Position numbers and translations under genes: made by a program
In this document: positions 24,006-32,857 of the stretch, piece by piece
Numbering within the stretch: the stretch's first letter is position 1
Layout of the letters: the number at the start of each line of letters is the position of its first letter
Assembly: GCA_965267475.1 (NCBI GenBank)
Contig: OZ254079.1
Coordinates: forward strand, 372,001-436,000
Length of the DNA: 64,000 nucleotides
Direction: 5' to 3'
DNA from: JBCBKU01 sp965267475
GTDB taxonomy: Bacteria; Pseudomonadota; Alphaproteobacteria; Rhodobacterales; Rhodobacteraceae
The notes under the pieces: model-generated
What the model saw: only the letters and a program-made list of their open reading frames with translations
The model's database searches: none
What the model was told of the DNA's origin: nothing

Positions 24006-25861
24006 TCTGCCGCCTTGACGGTTTGCAGGAACCCGCCCGATTGCCGCGACCAGAACCGCGCATAAAGCCCGCCTTTGGCCAGCAGCGCATCATGGGTGCC
24101 TTCTTCGACGATCCGCCCGGCCTCCATCGTGACGATCCGGTCCATACTGGCAATGGTCGACAACCGATGGGCAATGGCGATGACTGTTTTGCCGCGCATG
24201 ACCTCGGTCAAGGCCGATTGGATCGAGGCTTCGACCTCGCTGTCCAGCGCGGATGTCGCCTCATCCAACACCAGAACCGGCGCGTCCTTCAGGATCGCAC
24301 GAGCCAGCGCCACGCGCTGGCGTTGCCCGCCCGACAGTTTCACGCCGCGTTCGCCCAGGAACGCATCATACCCTTTGCGTCCCTTGAAATCCGTCAGACC
24401 CAGAATGAACTCATGCGCCTCTGCCCGGCGCGCAGCTTCAAAGACCTCCTCGTCCGTTGCTTCGGGCCGCCCATAGCGGATGTTGTCCATGGCAGAGCGG
24501 TTGAACATTGCCGTTTCCTGACGGACCACTGCGATCTTCTTGCGAAGCGCTTCCTGCGTCAGATCGCGCAGATCGACACCATCCAGAAGGATCCGCCCTG
24601 CTTCGACGTCGTAGAGGCGCAGCAGAAGTGAGGTAACCGTGGACTTGCCGGCTCCTGACGCACCGACAAGTGCGACCTTTTCGCCCGGTTTCACATCCAG
24701 ATCGAACCCGTTTAGCGCCGACGTCTCGCCCCCATATCCGAAGGTCAGATCGTCAAAGCGGATCGCGCCGGGGCCTTCTGAAGCCGTGCGCGCTTCTTCG
24801 CGATCCACGATATCATGGGCGGGTGCCAGCGTTTCGATCCCGTCTTCGACCTCGCCAAGGTTCGCGAAGATCGCGATAGCCACAAACCCAAGCCGGTTGG
24901 TGATCTGGCTCAGCCGGGTCGCGACCATGGCGGCAACGGCAATCTCGCCCGCCGTTGCCTGGCCCACCGTCCAAAGCCAAAGTGCGCCCATAATGGTGAA
25001 CAAGGGCAACATGCCGCCCAGCGTCATCAGGCACAGCCGGAACGTCCCGGACGTGAAGCCAAAGGTCACGGCCTTCTCATTGAATGTCCGAAGCGCGTTC
25101 AGGGTCGCCTGATCTTCGTGTTTGTCATGGGCGAACAGCTTTACCGTCGCGATGTTCGACATCGTATCAACGATCTGGCCGGTCACCGCCGTCCGGGCGC
25201 CTGCCCTTTCGGCCGAGCGCTTGCGGACCCTCGGGATGAAATACCGAAGCGTGACCGCGTAAAGCACGCCCCAGATCACGAAGACTCCGAGCAACCGCGC
25301 GTCGATCCCGCCCACAAGCACAAGTGCGCCAATGAACATGGCCAGTCCGTAGATCACGACGTCACAGGTATCGGTCACGATATCCGTCAACGCGCGCGCC
25401 GTTTGCATCGACTTTTGCGCGATACGGCCCGCAAAGTCGTTCTCGAAATACTGCATCGAGTGGCCAAGCGTGTGGCGATTGATACGGCTCAGGATCAGGG
25501 GGAACAGATGCGGACCAAGGACAACGCCCGTGGTCATCGCATCCGCCGTGAATATGATCGGCCGAATGACCAGGAAGAAGGCCGCACCGGCAAAGACGAT
25601 CGGCCAATAGCTTGACCAAAAATCGCTCCGCCCCGTCACCTCGGTTGTGTCGATGACCCAACCGGTGAACCAGGCGACGGCAAGTTCGGACAGGCCAGCG
25701 ACGATCACGACCAAAACGGTGACAGCGATCCCCTTTTCGCCACCCTTCAAGGCCCAGCGCGCGAAGGCGCCGAACTTTTGCGGTGGTGGACCATCGGCCA
25801 CCTTGAAGGGATCGATCAGCCGGGTCAGCCAATGCCCTGCGCGCCGAACAAGCTCGATCAT
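24002..25861 (-). CDS. ABC half-exporter B (TMD-NBD fusion)
   Basis: Starting at MIELVRRAGHWLTRLIDPF, the protein has 619 residues. An in-frame extension to 25909 would run into the preceding gene and is not homologous. It has an exporter membrane domain then an ATPase with Walker A VGASGAGKSTVTSLLL, signature LSGGQRQRVALAR, Walker B VLVLDEATSALD and IAHRLST. It shares GYDAFLGERGVKLSGGQRQR with exporter C, so B and C look more alike than either is to A. The start overlaps the stop of A and its stop overlaps the start of C, each by four bases, giving obligate translational coupling. Confidence 0.94.
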   Translation of the reverse strand: MIELVRRAGHWLTRLIDPFKVADGPPPQKFGAFARWALKGGEKGIAVTVLVVIVAGLSELAVAWFTGWVIDTTEVTGRSDFWSSYWPIVFAGAAFFLVIRPIIFTADAMTTGVVLGPHLFPLILSRINRHTLGHSMQYFENDFAGRIAQKSMQTARALTDIVTDTCDVVIYGLAMFIGALVLVGGIDARLLGVFVIWGVLYAVTLRYFIPRVRKRSAERAGARTAVTGQIVDTMSNIATVKLFAHDKHEDQATLNALRTFNEKAVTFGFTSGTFRLCLMTLGGMLPLFTIMGALWLWTVGQATAGEIAVAAMVATRLSQITNRLGFVAIAIFANLGEVEDGIETLAPAHDIVDREEARTASEGPGAIRFDDLTFGYGGETSALNGFDLDVKPGEKVALVGASGAGKSTVTSLLLRLYDVEAGRILLDGVDLRDLTQEALRKKIAVVRQETAMFNRSAMDNIRYGRPEATDEEVFEAARRAEAHEFILGLTDFKGRKGYDAFLGERGVKLSGGQRQRVALARAILKDAPVLVLDEATSALDSEVEASIQSALTEVMRGKTVIAIAHRLSTIASMDRIVTMEAGRIVEEGTHDALLAKGGLYARFWSRQSGGFLQTVKAAE

Positions 25862-27702
25862 TCGGCGGCCTCCACGGTGCCGATAAAGCCGCCCGACTGC
25901 CGCTGCCAAAGCTGAGCGTACAGCCCACCCTTGTTCAGCAACTCAGCATGGGTGCCTTCCTCGATGATGCGGCCCTGATCCATCGCCACGATTCGATCCA
26001 TCTGCGCAATGGTCGACAACCGATGCGCAATGGCGATCACGGTCTTGCCTTCCATCATCCCGTAAAGCGTCTCTTGGATCGACGCTTCGACCTCACTATC
26101 AAGGGCGCTTGTCGCTTCGTCCAAAAGCAGGATCGGCGCATCTTTCAGGATGACCCGTGCAAGCGCGATGCGCTGACGTTGCCCGCCAGACAGCTTCACG
26201 CCGCGTTCGCCCACCTGAGCATCATAGGCTTTGCGGCCCTTCTGATCTTCAAGATCCAGAATGAAATCATGCGCCTCGGCACGGCGTGCGGCCTCATGCA
26301 CGTCGTCTTCGGTGGATGTCGGGCGGCCATACAGGATGTTTTCCCGCACGGACCTATGCAGAAGCGAACTGTCCTGCTGGACCATTCCGATCTCGCGCCG
26401 CAGACTTTCCTGTGTCACTTGCCCGATGTCCTGACCATCGATCAGAATGCGACCGCCATCGGGGTCGTAGAACCGCAGAAGCAGCTTCACGAGCGTCGAT
26501 TTCCCGGCGCCAGAGCGTCCAATCAGCCCCACCTTCTCGCCAGGCCGGATGGTCAGCGTCACACCTTCGATGCCGCCGGCTTCGCGACCATAGTGGTGGC
26601 TGAGGTCCTGGATTTCGATCAGGCCTTTTTCCAGCTTCAATGGCTTCGCATCAGGCGCATCGACCAGGGTGATGGGCTGGGCAATCGTCTCCATCCCTTC
26701 GGCGACGATCCCGAGGTTTCTGAAGAACGAAGACAGGGCCCACATGATCCAGCCGGTCATGGCGTTCAGTCGAAGCGTCAGCGCTGCCGCCGCGGCAACC
26801 GCACCGATGGATGCCGTGCCAGCCGACCACATGAAGATCGCCCAACCAACAACGCCCACGATCAGCAGCCCGTTCAGGATGACCAGCGCCATGTCCATGA
26901 TCGTGTAAAGCCGCATCTCGTACATGAACGTGCTGCGGGTCATTTCGACCGCTTCTTTGGCATAGGCCAGTTCGCGGTCATGATGGGCGAACATCTTGAC
27001 CGAATGGATGTTGGTATAGGCATCGACCACGCGGCCCGTCGTTTCGCTTCGCGCGTCGGACGCCGCCTTGGACGCAGGACCAATCCGCACGACTGTCCAG
27101 CGCACAAGGCAAAGGTACAGGCCCAGCCACAATGCCAAAGGGATCATCAGGCGGGGATCGGCGTTCGACAGGAGGATCGCCGCGCCGACGATATAGGCGA
27201 TTGCAAAGGCAATCGCGTCGAAAATCTGAAAGATCGCTTCCCCTGCCGCCGGCGGTGTCTGCATGATCCGGTTGGCGATCCGGCCCGCAAAGTCGTTCTC
27301 GAACCAGCCAACCGACTGACGCAGAACATGGCGATGCGACCGCCACCGGATAAGGGTGCCGAAATTCGGCAGAACGGCGTTGTTCAGGAAAAGCACGTTC
27401 AGCGCCTGCAAAAACGGACGCACAAAAAGCACGAACAGCGCGACCAACAGCAGCTCAAGCCCGAGATCCTGCCACACCGCGGCAGGCGACGTTTCCGCCA
27501 GCAAATCGACCAACCGCCCGAGATACCCAAGCAGCCAGATTTCAACCGCTGCCACGACCACCGCCATCAGTGCAGACAGCACAAAAAGGCGCGTGAAAGG
27601 ACGCGAATAGTCTCTCAGAAACGGCCAGAGACGGGTCGGCGGCCTGTCCGTCTCCCCATAATCAACATAGGGATCGACAAGGTTTTCGAAATAGCGAAAC
27701 AC
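25858..27702 (-). CDS. ABC half-exporter A (TMD-NBD fusion)
   Basis: The 614-residue protein is the first of the three tandem half-transporters. The N-terminus is MFRYFENLVDPYVDYGET, then an exporter membrane domain with six helices. The ATPase has Walker A IGRSGAGKSTLVKLLLRFYD, signature LSGGQRQRIALAR, Walker B ILLLDEATSALD and IAHRLST. It reads AYDAQVGERGVKLSGG where B and C have GYDAFLGERGVKLSGG. There is a 78-base gap to the cca gene upstream, the only gap in this series large enough for a promoter. A long antisense frame across this gene is a composition artefact. Confidence 0.94.
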   Translation of the reverse strand: MFRYFENLVDPYVDYGETDRPPTRLWPFLRDYSRPFTRLFVLSALMAVVVAAVEIWLLGYLGRLVDLLAETSPAAVWQDLGLELLLVALFVLFVRPFLQALNVLFLNNAVLPNFGTLIRWRSHRHVLRQSVGWFENDFAGRIANRIMQTPPAAGEAIFQIFDAIAFAIAYIVGAAILLSNADPRLMIPLALWLGLYLCLVRWTVVRIGPASKAASDARSETTGRVVDAYTNIHSVKMFAHHDRELAYAKEAVEMTRSTFMYEMRLYTIMDMALVILNGLLIVGVVGWAIFMWSAGTASIGAVAAAAALTLRLNAMTGWIMWALSSFFRNLGIVAEGMETIAQPITLVDAPDAKPLKLEKGLIEIQDLSHHYGREAGGIEGVTLTIRPGEKVGLIGRSGAGKSTLVKLLLRFYDPDGGRILIDGQDIGQVTQESLRREIGMVQQDSSLLHRSVRENILYGRPTSTEDDVHEAARRAEAHDFILDLEDQKGRKAYDAQVGERGVKLSGGQRQRIALARVILKDAPILLLDEATSALDSEVEASIQETLYGMMEGKTVIAIAHRLSTIAQMDRIVAMDQGRIIEEGTHAELLNKGGLYAQLWQRQSGGFIGTVEAAE

Positions 27703-27780
27703 GGGGTAAGCCTTTCAGCTTGGACTGACCCTATACCCCGAATTGGACGAAAGGGGAACACGCCAATTGACGCCACGGCA

Positions 27781-28944
27781 TCACTTCGCCAGACGATCCA
27801 GAAGCGCTTGTTTATCCATCGAGAATCCGGATGCGATCCACTTTTCTTCCAACGTTCGAAGCGCATCGCCCAACGCGGCGCCCTGAAACCGGTCTGACAA
27901 GTCGTTGCTGGTGATCGGAAAGGTGGCAGCCGCCCCCGTCGTGATCTCTTGGGCAAGGTCCGGGGAAGGCGCGCCACCCGTCCAGACCGCCCGAAGCACC
28001 GACGCCGCCATTGCGATATTGCTATCCAACCGATAGGCAAGCTCGGCCGGACTGGCCGAGGCTTCCGCAGCCTTCACCACAGCTTGCAGCCAACGCGCGT
28101 CCTTCTTCGTCAGTTTCAGCCGGTTGGTTTGCGGACGGGGCGCAAGCGCGGCCAATCGCGCGATGGGTCCAGCTTCCCAGCCTAGTCCGTCCGCGTGATG
28201 CAGGAGCTGCGCCAGATCGACTACAGATGCAGGGGCCAGTATCCGCATCAATATGCCCGCTTCCGCCATCGAGCCCAGCGCGGGCGCCGGATCGGACGCG
28301 GCAAACAACTTCAGCATTTCTGCCGTGATCCGCTCCGAAGACAGCCGATCGATACCCTCGGTCTGCGCGGCCATGGCCGCAAGGGCATCCGGGTCAATCC
28401 CGCCATCCGTCGCACCGTACCAGGCGTGGAACCGGAAAAACCTGAGCGTGCGAAGATGATCTTCCCGGATCCGATCCTTGGCGTATCCGACGAAACGGAT
28501 CCGCCGGCTTTGCGCGTCGGAAAGGCCCTGCCCAAGCGGATCGATCACGTTGCCATGCCGGTCCGCGTAAAGCGCGTTCATCGTGAAATCGCGCCGCGCC
28601 GCGTCCTCTTCCATAGTCTCGGCGAAGGCGACAACTGCGCGGCGCCCATCCGTTTCCACATCTTTTCGGAACGTCGTCACTTCATGCGGGATGTCACCCG
28701 AGACCAGCGTGACGGTCCCATGTTCGATCCCGGTCGGCACGGCCTTCATTCCGGCTTTCCCGGCCAGGGCCATCACCACTTCGGGCACCGCGTCGGTCGA
28801 CAGGTCAATATCCGCGACCGGCTCACCCAGAACCGCGTTTCGCACGCAGCCCCCCACAAACCAGGCCTGATGCCCGCCGGTTTCGATCGCATCAAAAACG
28901 GCCTGGGTCTCGGGCCGGGTCAGCCAGTCGCCTGTCAGTTTCAT
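27781..28944 (-). CDS. cca: CCA tRNA nucleotidyltransferase
   Basis: Starting at MKLTGDWLTRPETQ, the protein has 387 residues. It is a class II nucleotidyltransferase with GGCVRNAVLGEPVADIDLS carrying the two metal-binding aspartates, and a following TFRKDVETDGRRAVVAF block. It adds or repairs the 3' CCA end of tRNAs. The short C-terminal part lacks an obvious HD domain. An in-frame extension to 29049 is not homologous. The start overlaps the stop of the CoA-type Nudix gene (ATGA). Confidence 0.94.
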   Translation of the reverse strand: MKLTGDWLTRPETQAVFDAIETGGHQAWFVGGCVRNAVLGEPVADIDLSTDAVPEVVMALAGKAGMKAVPTGIEHGTVTLVSGDIPHEVTTFRKDVETDGRRAVVAFAETMEEDAARRDFTMNALYADRHGNVIDPLGQGLSDAQSRRIRFVGYAKDRIREDHLRTLRFFRFHAWYGATDGGIDPDALAAMAAQTEGIDRLSSERITAEMLKLFAASDPAPALGSMAEAGILMRILAPASVVDLAQLLHHADGLGWEAGPIARLAALAPRPQTNRLKLTKKDARWLQAVVKAAEASASPAELAYRLDSNIAMAASVLRAVWTGGAPSPDLAQEITTGAAATFPITSNDLSDRFQGAALGDALRTLEEKWIASGFSMDKQALLDRLAK

Positions 28945-29546
28945 GAGGCCATGCCGTCGGCCAAGGCCCGCAACATGTGCGCCGTTGCGCCCCAGATGTA
29001 ATGGGGACCCCAGGGCACGGCATAATAGGATCGTCTCTTGCCGCGCCAAGCCCGCGACTGAACCGAGAAACGCGTTGGATCCGTGACATGGGACAGCGGC
29101 GTGTCGAACACTTCTTCTACTTCTCCGGCCTCTGGGCGTCGATCGAACGGGGCTTCGACAATGCCGATGACCGGCGTCACCGAGAACCCCGTCACGGTTT
29201 CATGGGGCGCAAGGTTACCCAATATCGTGACATTGGTGGCTGGAAGCCCGATTTCCTCTTCCGCTTCTCGCAAGGCAGCAGCCTGGGCATCGGTATCGCC
29301 GGGATCCACTTTGCCACCTGGAAAGGCCACCTGACCCGGGTGGTGGGCCAGCCTGGATGACCGCCGCGTCAGGATCACCTGCGGGTCGGTGTCCCATCCC
29401 GTGATCGGGACCAGGACAGCCGCATCGCGCAACGTCTTGCCCGACATCAGGCCAGCATCGTCATTCAGATCGAAGTCTGATGACGGCGTGCCGCATCGGG
29501 CAATCGCGCGACGCAACCTGTCTTCAAGCTCAGCCCGCGTCACCAT
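28941..29546 (-). CDS. nudL: NudL-type CoA pyrophosphatase (Nudix)
   Basis: From ATG 29546 (MVTRAELEDRLRRAI) the protein has 201 residues. The UPF0035/CoA signature LTRRSSRLAHHPGQVAFPGG precedes a Nudix box GKVDPGD...LREAEEEIGL. The Asp in place of the canonical Glu after PG is common in this subfamily. Such enzymes hydrolyse CoA and derivatives to phosphopantetheine and 3',5'-ADP. The gene overlaps hslO by 17 bases and cca by four, making hslO-nudL-cca a coupled minus-strand unit. Confidence 0.9.
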   Translation of the reverse strand: MVTRAELEDRLRRAIARCGTPSSDFDLNDDAGLMSGKTLRDAAVLVPITGWDTDPQVILTRRSSRLAHHPGQVAFPGGKVDPGDTDAQAAALREAEEEIGLPATNVTILGNLAPHETVTGFSVTPVIGIVEAPFDRRPEAGEVEEVFDTPLSHVTDPTRFSVQSRAWRGKRRSYYAVPWGPHYIWGATAHMLRALADGMAS

Positions 29547-30528
29547 CCCGCACCTCGGCTTCGAACCCGAGCGTCGCCGGATCAAATTCATAATGCGCGC
29601 CGCAAAACTGGCAGTCCGCAGTAACTCGACCGTCATCGGTGGTCATATGGCCGATGTCGCGCGCCGAATAAATTGACAGGGACTGACGCACACGATCCGG
29701 CGAGCAGGTGCAGCCGAACCGCACGGGCTGTGACGGGAAGACACGCGGCGCTTCTTCGTGAAACAGCCGCACCAGCAGATCGGGCGGGTTCACCGATGGC
29801 CCCACAAGTTCCAGTTCATCCGCCGTATCCAACAGGATGTTCACACGCGACCAGTTCTCTCCATCCTCGCCTTGCAGAATGTCTTCCGGCGCCAGCAATC
29901 CGCCCTCGCCCGAAGGTCCATCCTTCGCAAACGGCGATGCTTTCGGCATATGCTGCAACAGGATGCCACCCGCCCGCCAACCGGCGCTGCCTCCCGGCCC
30001 GATCTCTTCCCCGAAAGCCAGCTTGAACCGGGTCGGAAGCTGCTCAGATTGGGCGAAATAGGTTTCGGCACAGGCCGCAAGCGATCCGCCCGCAATAGGT
30101 GTGATCCCCTGATAGGGCTGCCCGCCTTTGCCCTGATCGATCAGGATCGCGAAATACCCCTTTCCGATCTGAGAAAAGGCCGGCCCCTGAACGGACAGGC
30201 GCGCCTCGTCAAAGCTGGCATAGGCCCGGATCTGCCCGGGTTGCCCATCTTCATCGGGCGCATAGAAATCCGTGGCGATCAGCCGCGCAGGCCCATCGCC
30301 GCGCACCTGAAGCGACAGCTTCCAGCCAGCGTTGATGGTCTGGCCGATCAGTGCCGTCAAAAGCGCCGCTTCAGCCACCAGCGCTTCAATAGGAGCCGGA
30401 TAGTCGTGCTGCGACAACATCGTGTCCAGCGACGAATCCAGTCGTCCGATGCGGCCACGCACATCGGCATGGTCAAGCTGAAACGGTAGGACGGAATCGT
30501 CCCATGCGATACGTGAGCCAAGGGTCAT
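29530..30528 (-). CDS. hslO: Redox-regulated chaperone Hsp33
   Basis: From ATG 30528, with AGGAAA eight bases upstream, the protein has 332 residues. It matches Hsp33, a cytoplasmic holdase activated by oxidation of its zinc-binding cysteines. The zinc motif is seen as FGCTCSPDR (CxC) and ADCQFCGAHYEF (CxxC) near the C-terminus. The N-terminal holdase core includes LLTALIGQTINAGWKLSLQ. It is the first gene of the hslO-nudL-cca unit and diverges from a Nudix gene across 71 bases. Confidence 0.96.
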   Translation of the reverse strand: MTLGSRIAWDDSVLPFQLDHADVRGRIGRLDSSLDTMLSQHDYPAPIEALVAEAALLTALIGQTINAGWKLSLQVRGDGPARLIATDFYAPDEDGQPGQIRAYASFDEARLSVQGPAFSQIGKGYFAILIDQGKGGQPYQGITPIAGGSLAACAETYFAQSEQLPTRFKLAFGEEIGPGGSAGWRAGGILLQHMPKASPFAKDGPSGEGGLLAPEDILQGEDGENWSRVNILLDTADELELVGPSVNPPDLLVRLFHEEAPRVFPSQPVRFGCTCSPDRVRQSLSIYSARDIGHMTTDDGRVTADCQFCGAHYEFDPATLGFEAEVRDGDAG

Positions 30529-30599
30529 TGGGGTTTCCTTACGCCGAGAGCGTTGGCATAGAGCCCTTATATAGAGACAGCGCGCCAAGGTCCAAGAGC

Positions 30600-31070
30600 A
30601 TGACACGCCGGATGGGGGAACCGATCAAACCCGGGCAGCGCTATGTCGTTCGCCCCGGTGCCTATGCCATCTTGTTGAAGGCCGGAAAGATCCTGCTGAC
30701 CCACCAGGCGGAACCGCATAACGAATTCCAGCTTCCGGGCGGCGGGGTTGACCCCGGTGAACAGATCATCCCGGCGCTTCATCGCGAGGTTATGGAGGAA
30801 ACGGGTTGGCACATTCAGGCGCCGCGCCGGCTCGGTGTGTTTCGTCGATTTGCCTATATGCCGGAATATGACATGTGGGCCGAGAAGGTCGCGACGATCT
30901 TTCTGGCCGTCCCAACGCTGCGGCTGGGTCCGCCGACGGAACCCGGTCACACGGCACATTGGACGGATCCGCGGCTGGCCATCAACATTCTGGGCAACCC
31001 AGGGGACGCCCTGTTTCTGAGCCGCCTACTTCACGGGCGCAGTGCCACGAAATTCCAGCAGCGTCGCTGA
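30600..31070 (+). CDS. Nudix hydrolase
   Basis: From ATG 30600 (MTRRMGEPIKPGQRYVVRPG) the product has 156 residues. The Nudix box is GGGVDPGEQIIPALHREVMEETGW, here split as GGGVDPGE and REVMEETG, with all metal-binding glutamates present. The N-terminal VRPGAYAILLKAGKILLTHQ is a generic Nudix strand. The substrate is unknown; it differs from both MutT and NudL in this window. The last 45 bases overlap the 3' end of the oppositely oriented PP2C gene. Confidence 0.88.
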   Translation: MTRRMGEPIKPGQRYVVRPGAYAILLKAGKILLTHQAEPHNEFQLPGGGVDPGEQIIPALHREVMEETGWHIQAPRRLGVFRRFAYMPEYDMWAEKVATIFLAVPTLRLGPPTEPGHTAHWTDPRLAINILGNPGDALFLSRLLHGRSATKFQQRR

Positions 31071-32318
31071 AACATCGTCAGGAAATCGTTCTTCGCCGGC
31101 AAATTCGCTCAGCCGCCACACCAACGCTTCAAGATACTTCTCGCCCGTAAGGTCTCCAAGTTCCCCGGCGATCCGCGCCAATCCCTCTTCCTCCAACTGC
31201 TCGCCGCTGGGCGACGGACATTCCGACACGCCGTCCGAGAACATGAGCAACCTGTCACCCGGGTTCAGTTCAACTTCCGAGGTCGAAAAAAGCGGCGCAT
31301 CCAGAAGTCCGATAGGCATCGAGTTGCCGCCAACAAACTCGATCTGACCCGTCGCACGCTGGATCATCGGCAAGGGGTGCCCGGCCTGAGTGAACCGGAT
31401 GCGCCCCTTCCGCAAATCGCAATCCGCGATGGCCATGGTGAAATACTGTTCCGTCTCCATCTGCTCCTGGATGACAGAATTCAGCTCCATGCAGATGTCT
31501 TCTGTGGGCCGCATTCCGTAGAACCCAAGATCGTCGATAAAAAGCGCGACGTTGTTTTCGGGGGTCGAGCCGGTCATGTAGGCCGCCAGTCGCGCCGTCA
31601 TCAACGCTGACGCGATGCCATGGCCGGACACGTCAATCGAATAGATTCCGATCCGGCTTTCGTTGACCCGAAACGCGCCGACCAAATCACCGCCAACATG
31701 ACCGCTGGGCCGCAGAAGCAGCGACACATCGGCCCCATCGAAGGACAGAAATCGTTCCGGAACCAGCGACTGCTGAAGATGCCGCGCTTCGATCAGATCG
31801 CGGTCCACCGACTGATAAAGGGTCTGAAGCTCGTCCAAAGTGTTCGACAGAAGCCTGTTCTTGTCGATCAGTTCACGCTCCATCCGCAAGATCCGCTCTG
31901 CCGCTCGGATCCGCGCGCGCAATTCGCCCGCATTGACTGGTTTCGTCAGAAACTCATCTGCTCCCTCATCCAGACCGCGGACCGCCGCACTTTTCTCGGT
32001 CTTCGAGGATAGCAGGATGAAATAGGTATATGTCTCAAGCTCAAGCGACCGAAGCGCGTCACAAAGTTCAGGGCCCGTCATGCCGGGCATCATCCAATCC
32101 GAGATCACCATGTCGATGTCTTCGGTCCTGAGGAAATCCAGCGCTTCTTCGCCACTATGGGCTTCAATGACGGCCATGTCCCAACGTCGGAGCATGCCGG
32201 CCAACAGCCGCAGCTGCGCCTTGCTGTCATCGACCAAAAGCACAGTGTTCACCGCCCGAACGGTTCCGGTGTCGCGTGGCGGCGCCACGCCGGTGGGTAT
32301 CGCTTCTTGCGTTGACAC
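31026..32318 (-). CDS. Response regulator with SpoIIE/RsbU-type PP2C phosphatase output
   Basis: The 430-residue protein has a receiver domain (about residues 24-140; Asp30/Asp31, phospho-acceptor Asp74 in VISDWMMPG, Lys126 in LTKP). A helical linker (about 140-180, coiled-coil-like) follows, then a PP2C-like domain with metal-binding residues in GGDLVG (Asp211), DVSGHG (Asp229), MFSDGVSE and FPDDVSATLL. This is the architecture of phosphorylation-controlled phosphatases that dephosphorylate anti-sigma antagonists (partner switching). No antagonist or anti-sigma gene is in the window. It diverges from an Hpt gene across 159 bases, suggesting a phosphorelay link. Confidence 0.92.
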   Translation of the reverse strand: MSTQEAIPTGVAPPRDTGTVRAVNTVLLVDDSKAQLRLLAGMLRRWDMAVIEAHSGEEALDFLRTEDIDMVISDWMMPGMTGPELCDALRSLELETYTYFILLSSKTEKSAAVRGLDEGADEFLTKPVNAGELRARIRAAERILRMERELIDKNRLLSNTLDELQTLYQSVDRDLIEARHLQQSLVPERFLSFDGADVSLLLRPSGHVGGDLVGAFRVNESRIGIYSIDVSGHGIASALMTARLAAYMTGSTPENNVALFIDDLGFYGMRPTEDICMELNSVIQEQMETEQYFTMAIADCDLRKGRIRFTQAGHPLPMIQRATGQIEFVGGNSMPIGLLDAPLFSTSEVELNPGDRLLMFSDGVSECPSPSGEQLEEEGLARIAGELGDLTGEKYLEALVWRLSEFAGEERFPDDVSATLLEFRGTAPVK

Positions 32319-32477
32319 GTGTTGACCTTGAGCGACCAGAGACTCCCTTTTTGAACCGTGCCTCTTAACCCGGCGTGAAATCTAAAATGCGGTTGTTTCG
32401 AATGCGCATCGACAGACCCTGTTAAGGACTGCGCGTCTAAGGTCACCATGTGGGGGATCGAAGATCGGGTGAGATCA

Positions 32478-32807
32478 ATGATCAGTTGGGATCGCGTACG
32501 GGAATTTCGCCGCGAAGTCGGACAGGACGACTTCGCCGAAGTGGCTGAGATGTTTATGGAAGAGGTCGAAGGCGTCATTCAACGCATGCGCACCCAACCC
32601 GACAAAGCTTCATTGGTGGAAGACTTGCACTTTCTGAAAGGCTGCGCCTTGAACCTGGGGTTCAACGCATTCAGCAGCCTCTGCGAAGATTGCGAACGCA
32701 TGGCCGCCTCGGATCGAAGCCACCACATTAACTTGCAAGACGTCTTTTCGGCCTATGAGCAATCGAAATCGGAATTCCTGGACGGTCAAAGCGCTTTGAC
32801 TGCCTAG
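32478..32807 (+). CDS. Histidine phosphotransfer (Hpt) protein
   Basis: Starting at MISWDRVREFRREVGQ gives 109 residues; an alternative ATG at 32448 adds ten. It is a single Hpt domain: an acidic helix (AEVAEMFMEEVEGVI), then the phospho-histidine motif LHFLKGCALNLGF with His51 as the likely acceptor, then FSSLCEDCERMA. Such free Hpt proteins carry phosphate between hybrid kinases and response regulators. It is divergent from the receiver-PP2C gene, the likely partner. No hybrid kinase lies nearby, so the source of phosphate is elsewhere. Confidence 0.9.
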   Translation: MISWDRVREFRREVGQDDFAEVAEMFMEEVEGVIQRMRTQPDKASLVEDLHFLKGCALNLGFNAFSSLCEDCERMAASDRSHHINLQDVFSAYEQSKSEFLDGQSALTA

Positions 32808-32820
32808 TAGGCGGCTTTTC

Positions 32821-32847
32821 GGCGCGCCGGAGTGGACCGGCGGCGCC
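32821..32847. terminator. GC-rich hairpin between convergent hpt and SAF-domain genes
   Basis: GGCGCGCCGG and CCGGCGGCGCC pair with one bulged base around a 6-base loop, in the 50-base gap between two convergent genes. It has no U-tract on either strand. It may act as a bidirectional terminator or 3' stabiliser. Confidence 0.45.
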
Positions 32848-32857
32848 GTGAATTCGC

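Noticed and set aside
25948..27897. A 649-codon open frame on the plus strand opposite ABC half-exporter A
   Set aside because: It is antisense to an intact ABC exporter; its translation is rich in His, Arg, Asp and Gln with no domain, as expected of high-GC antisense frames.
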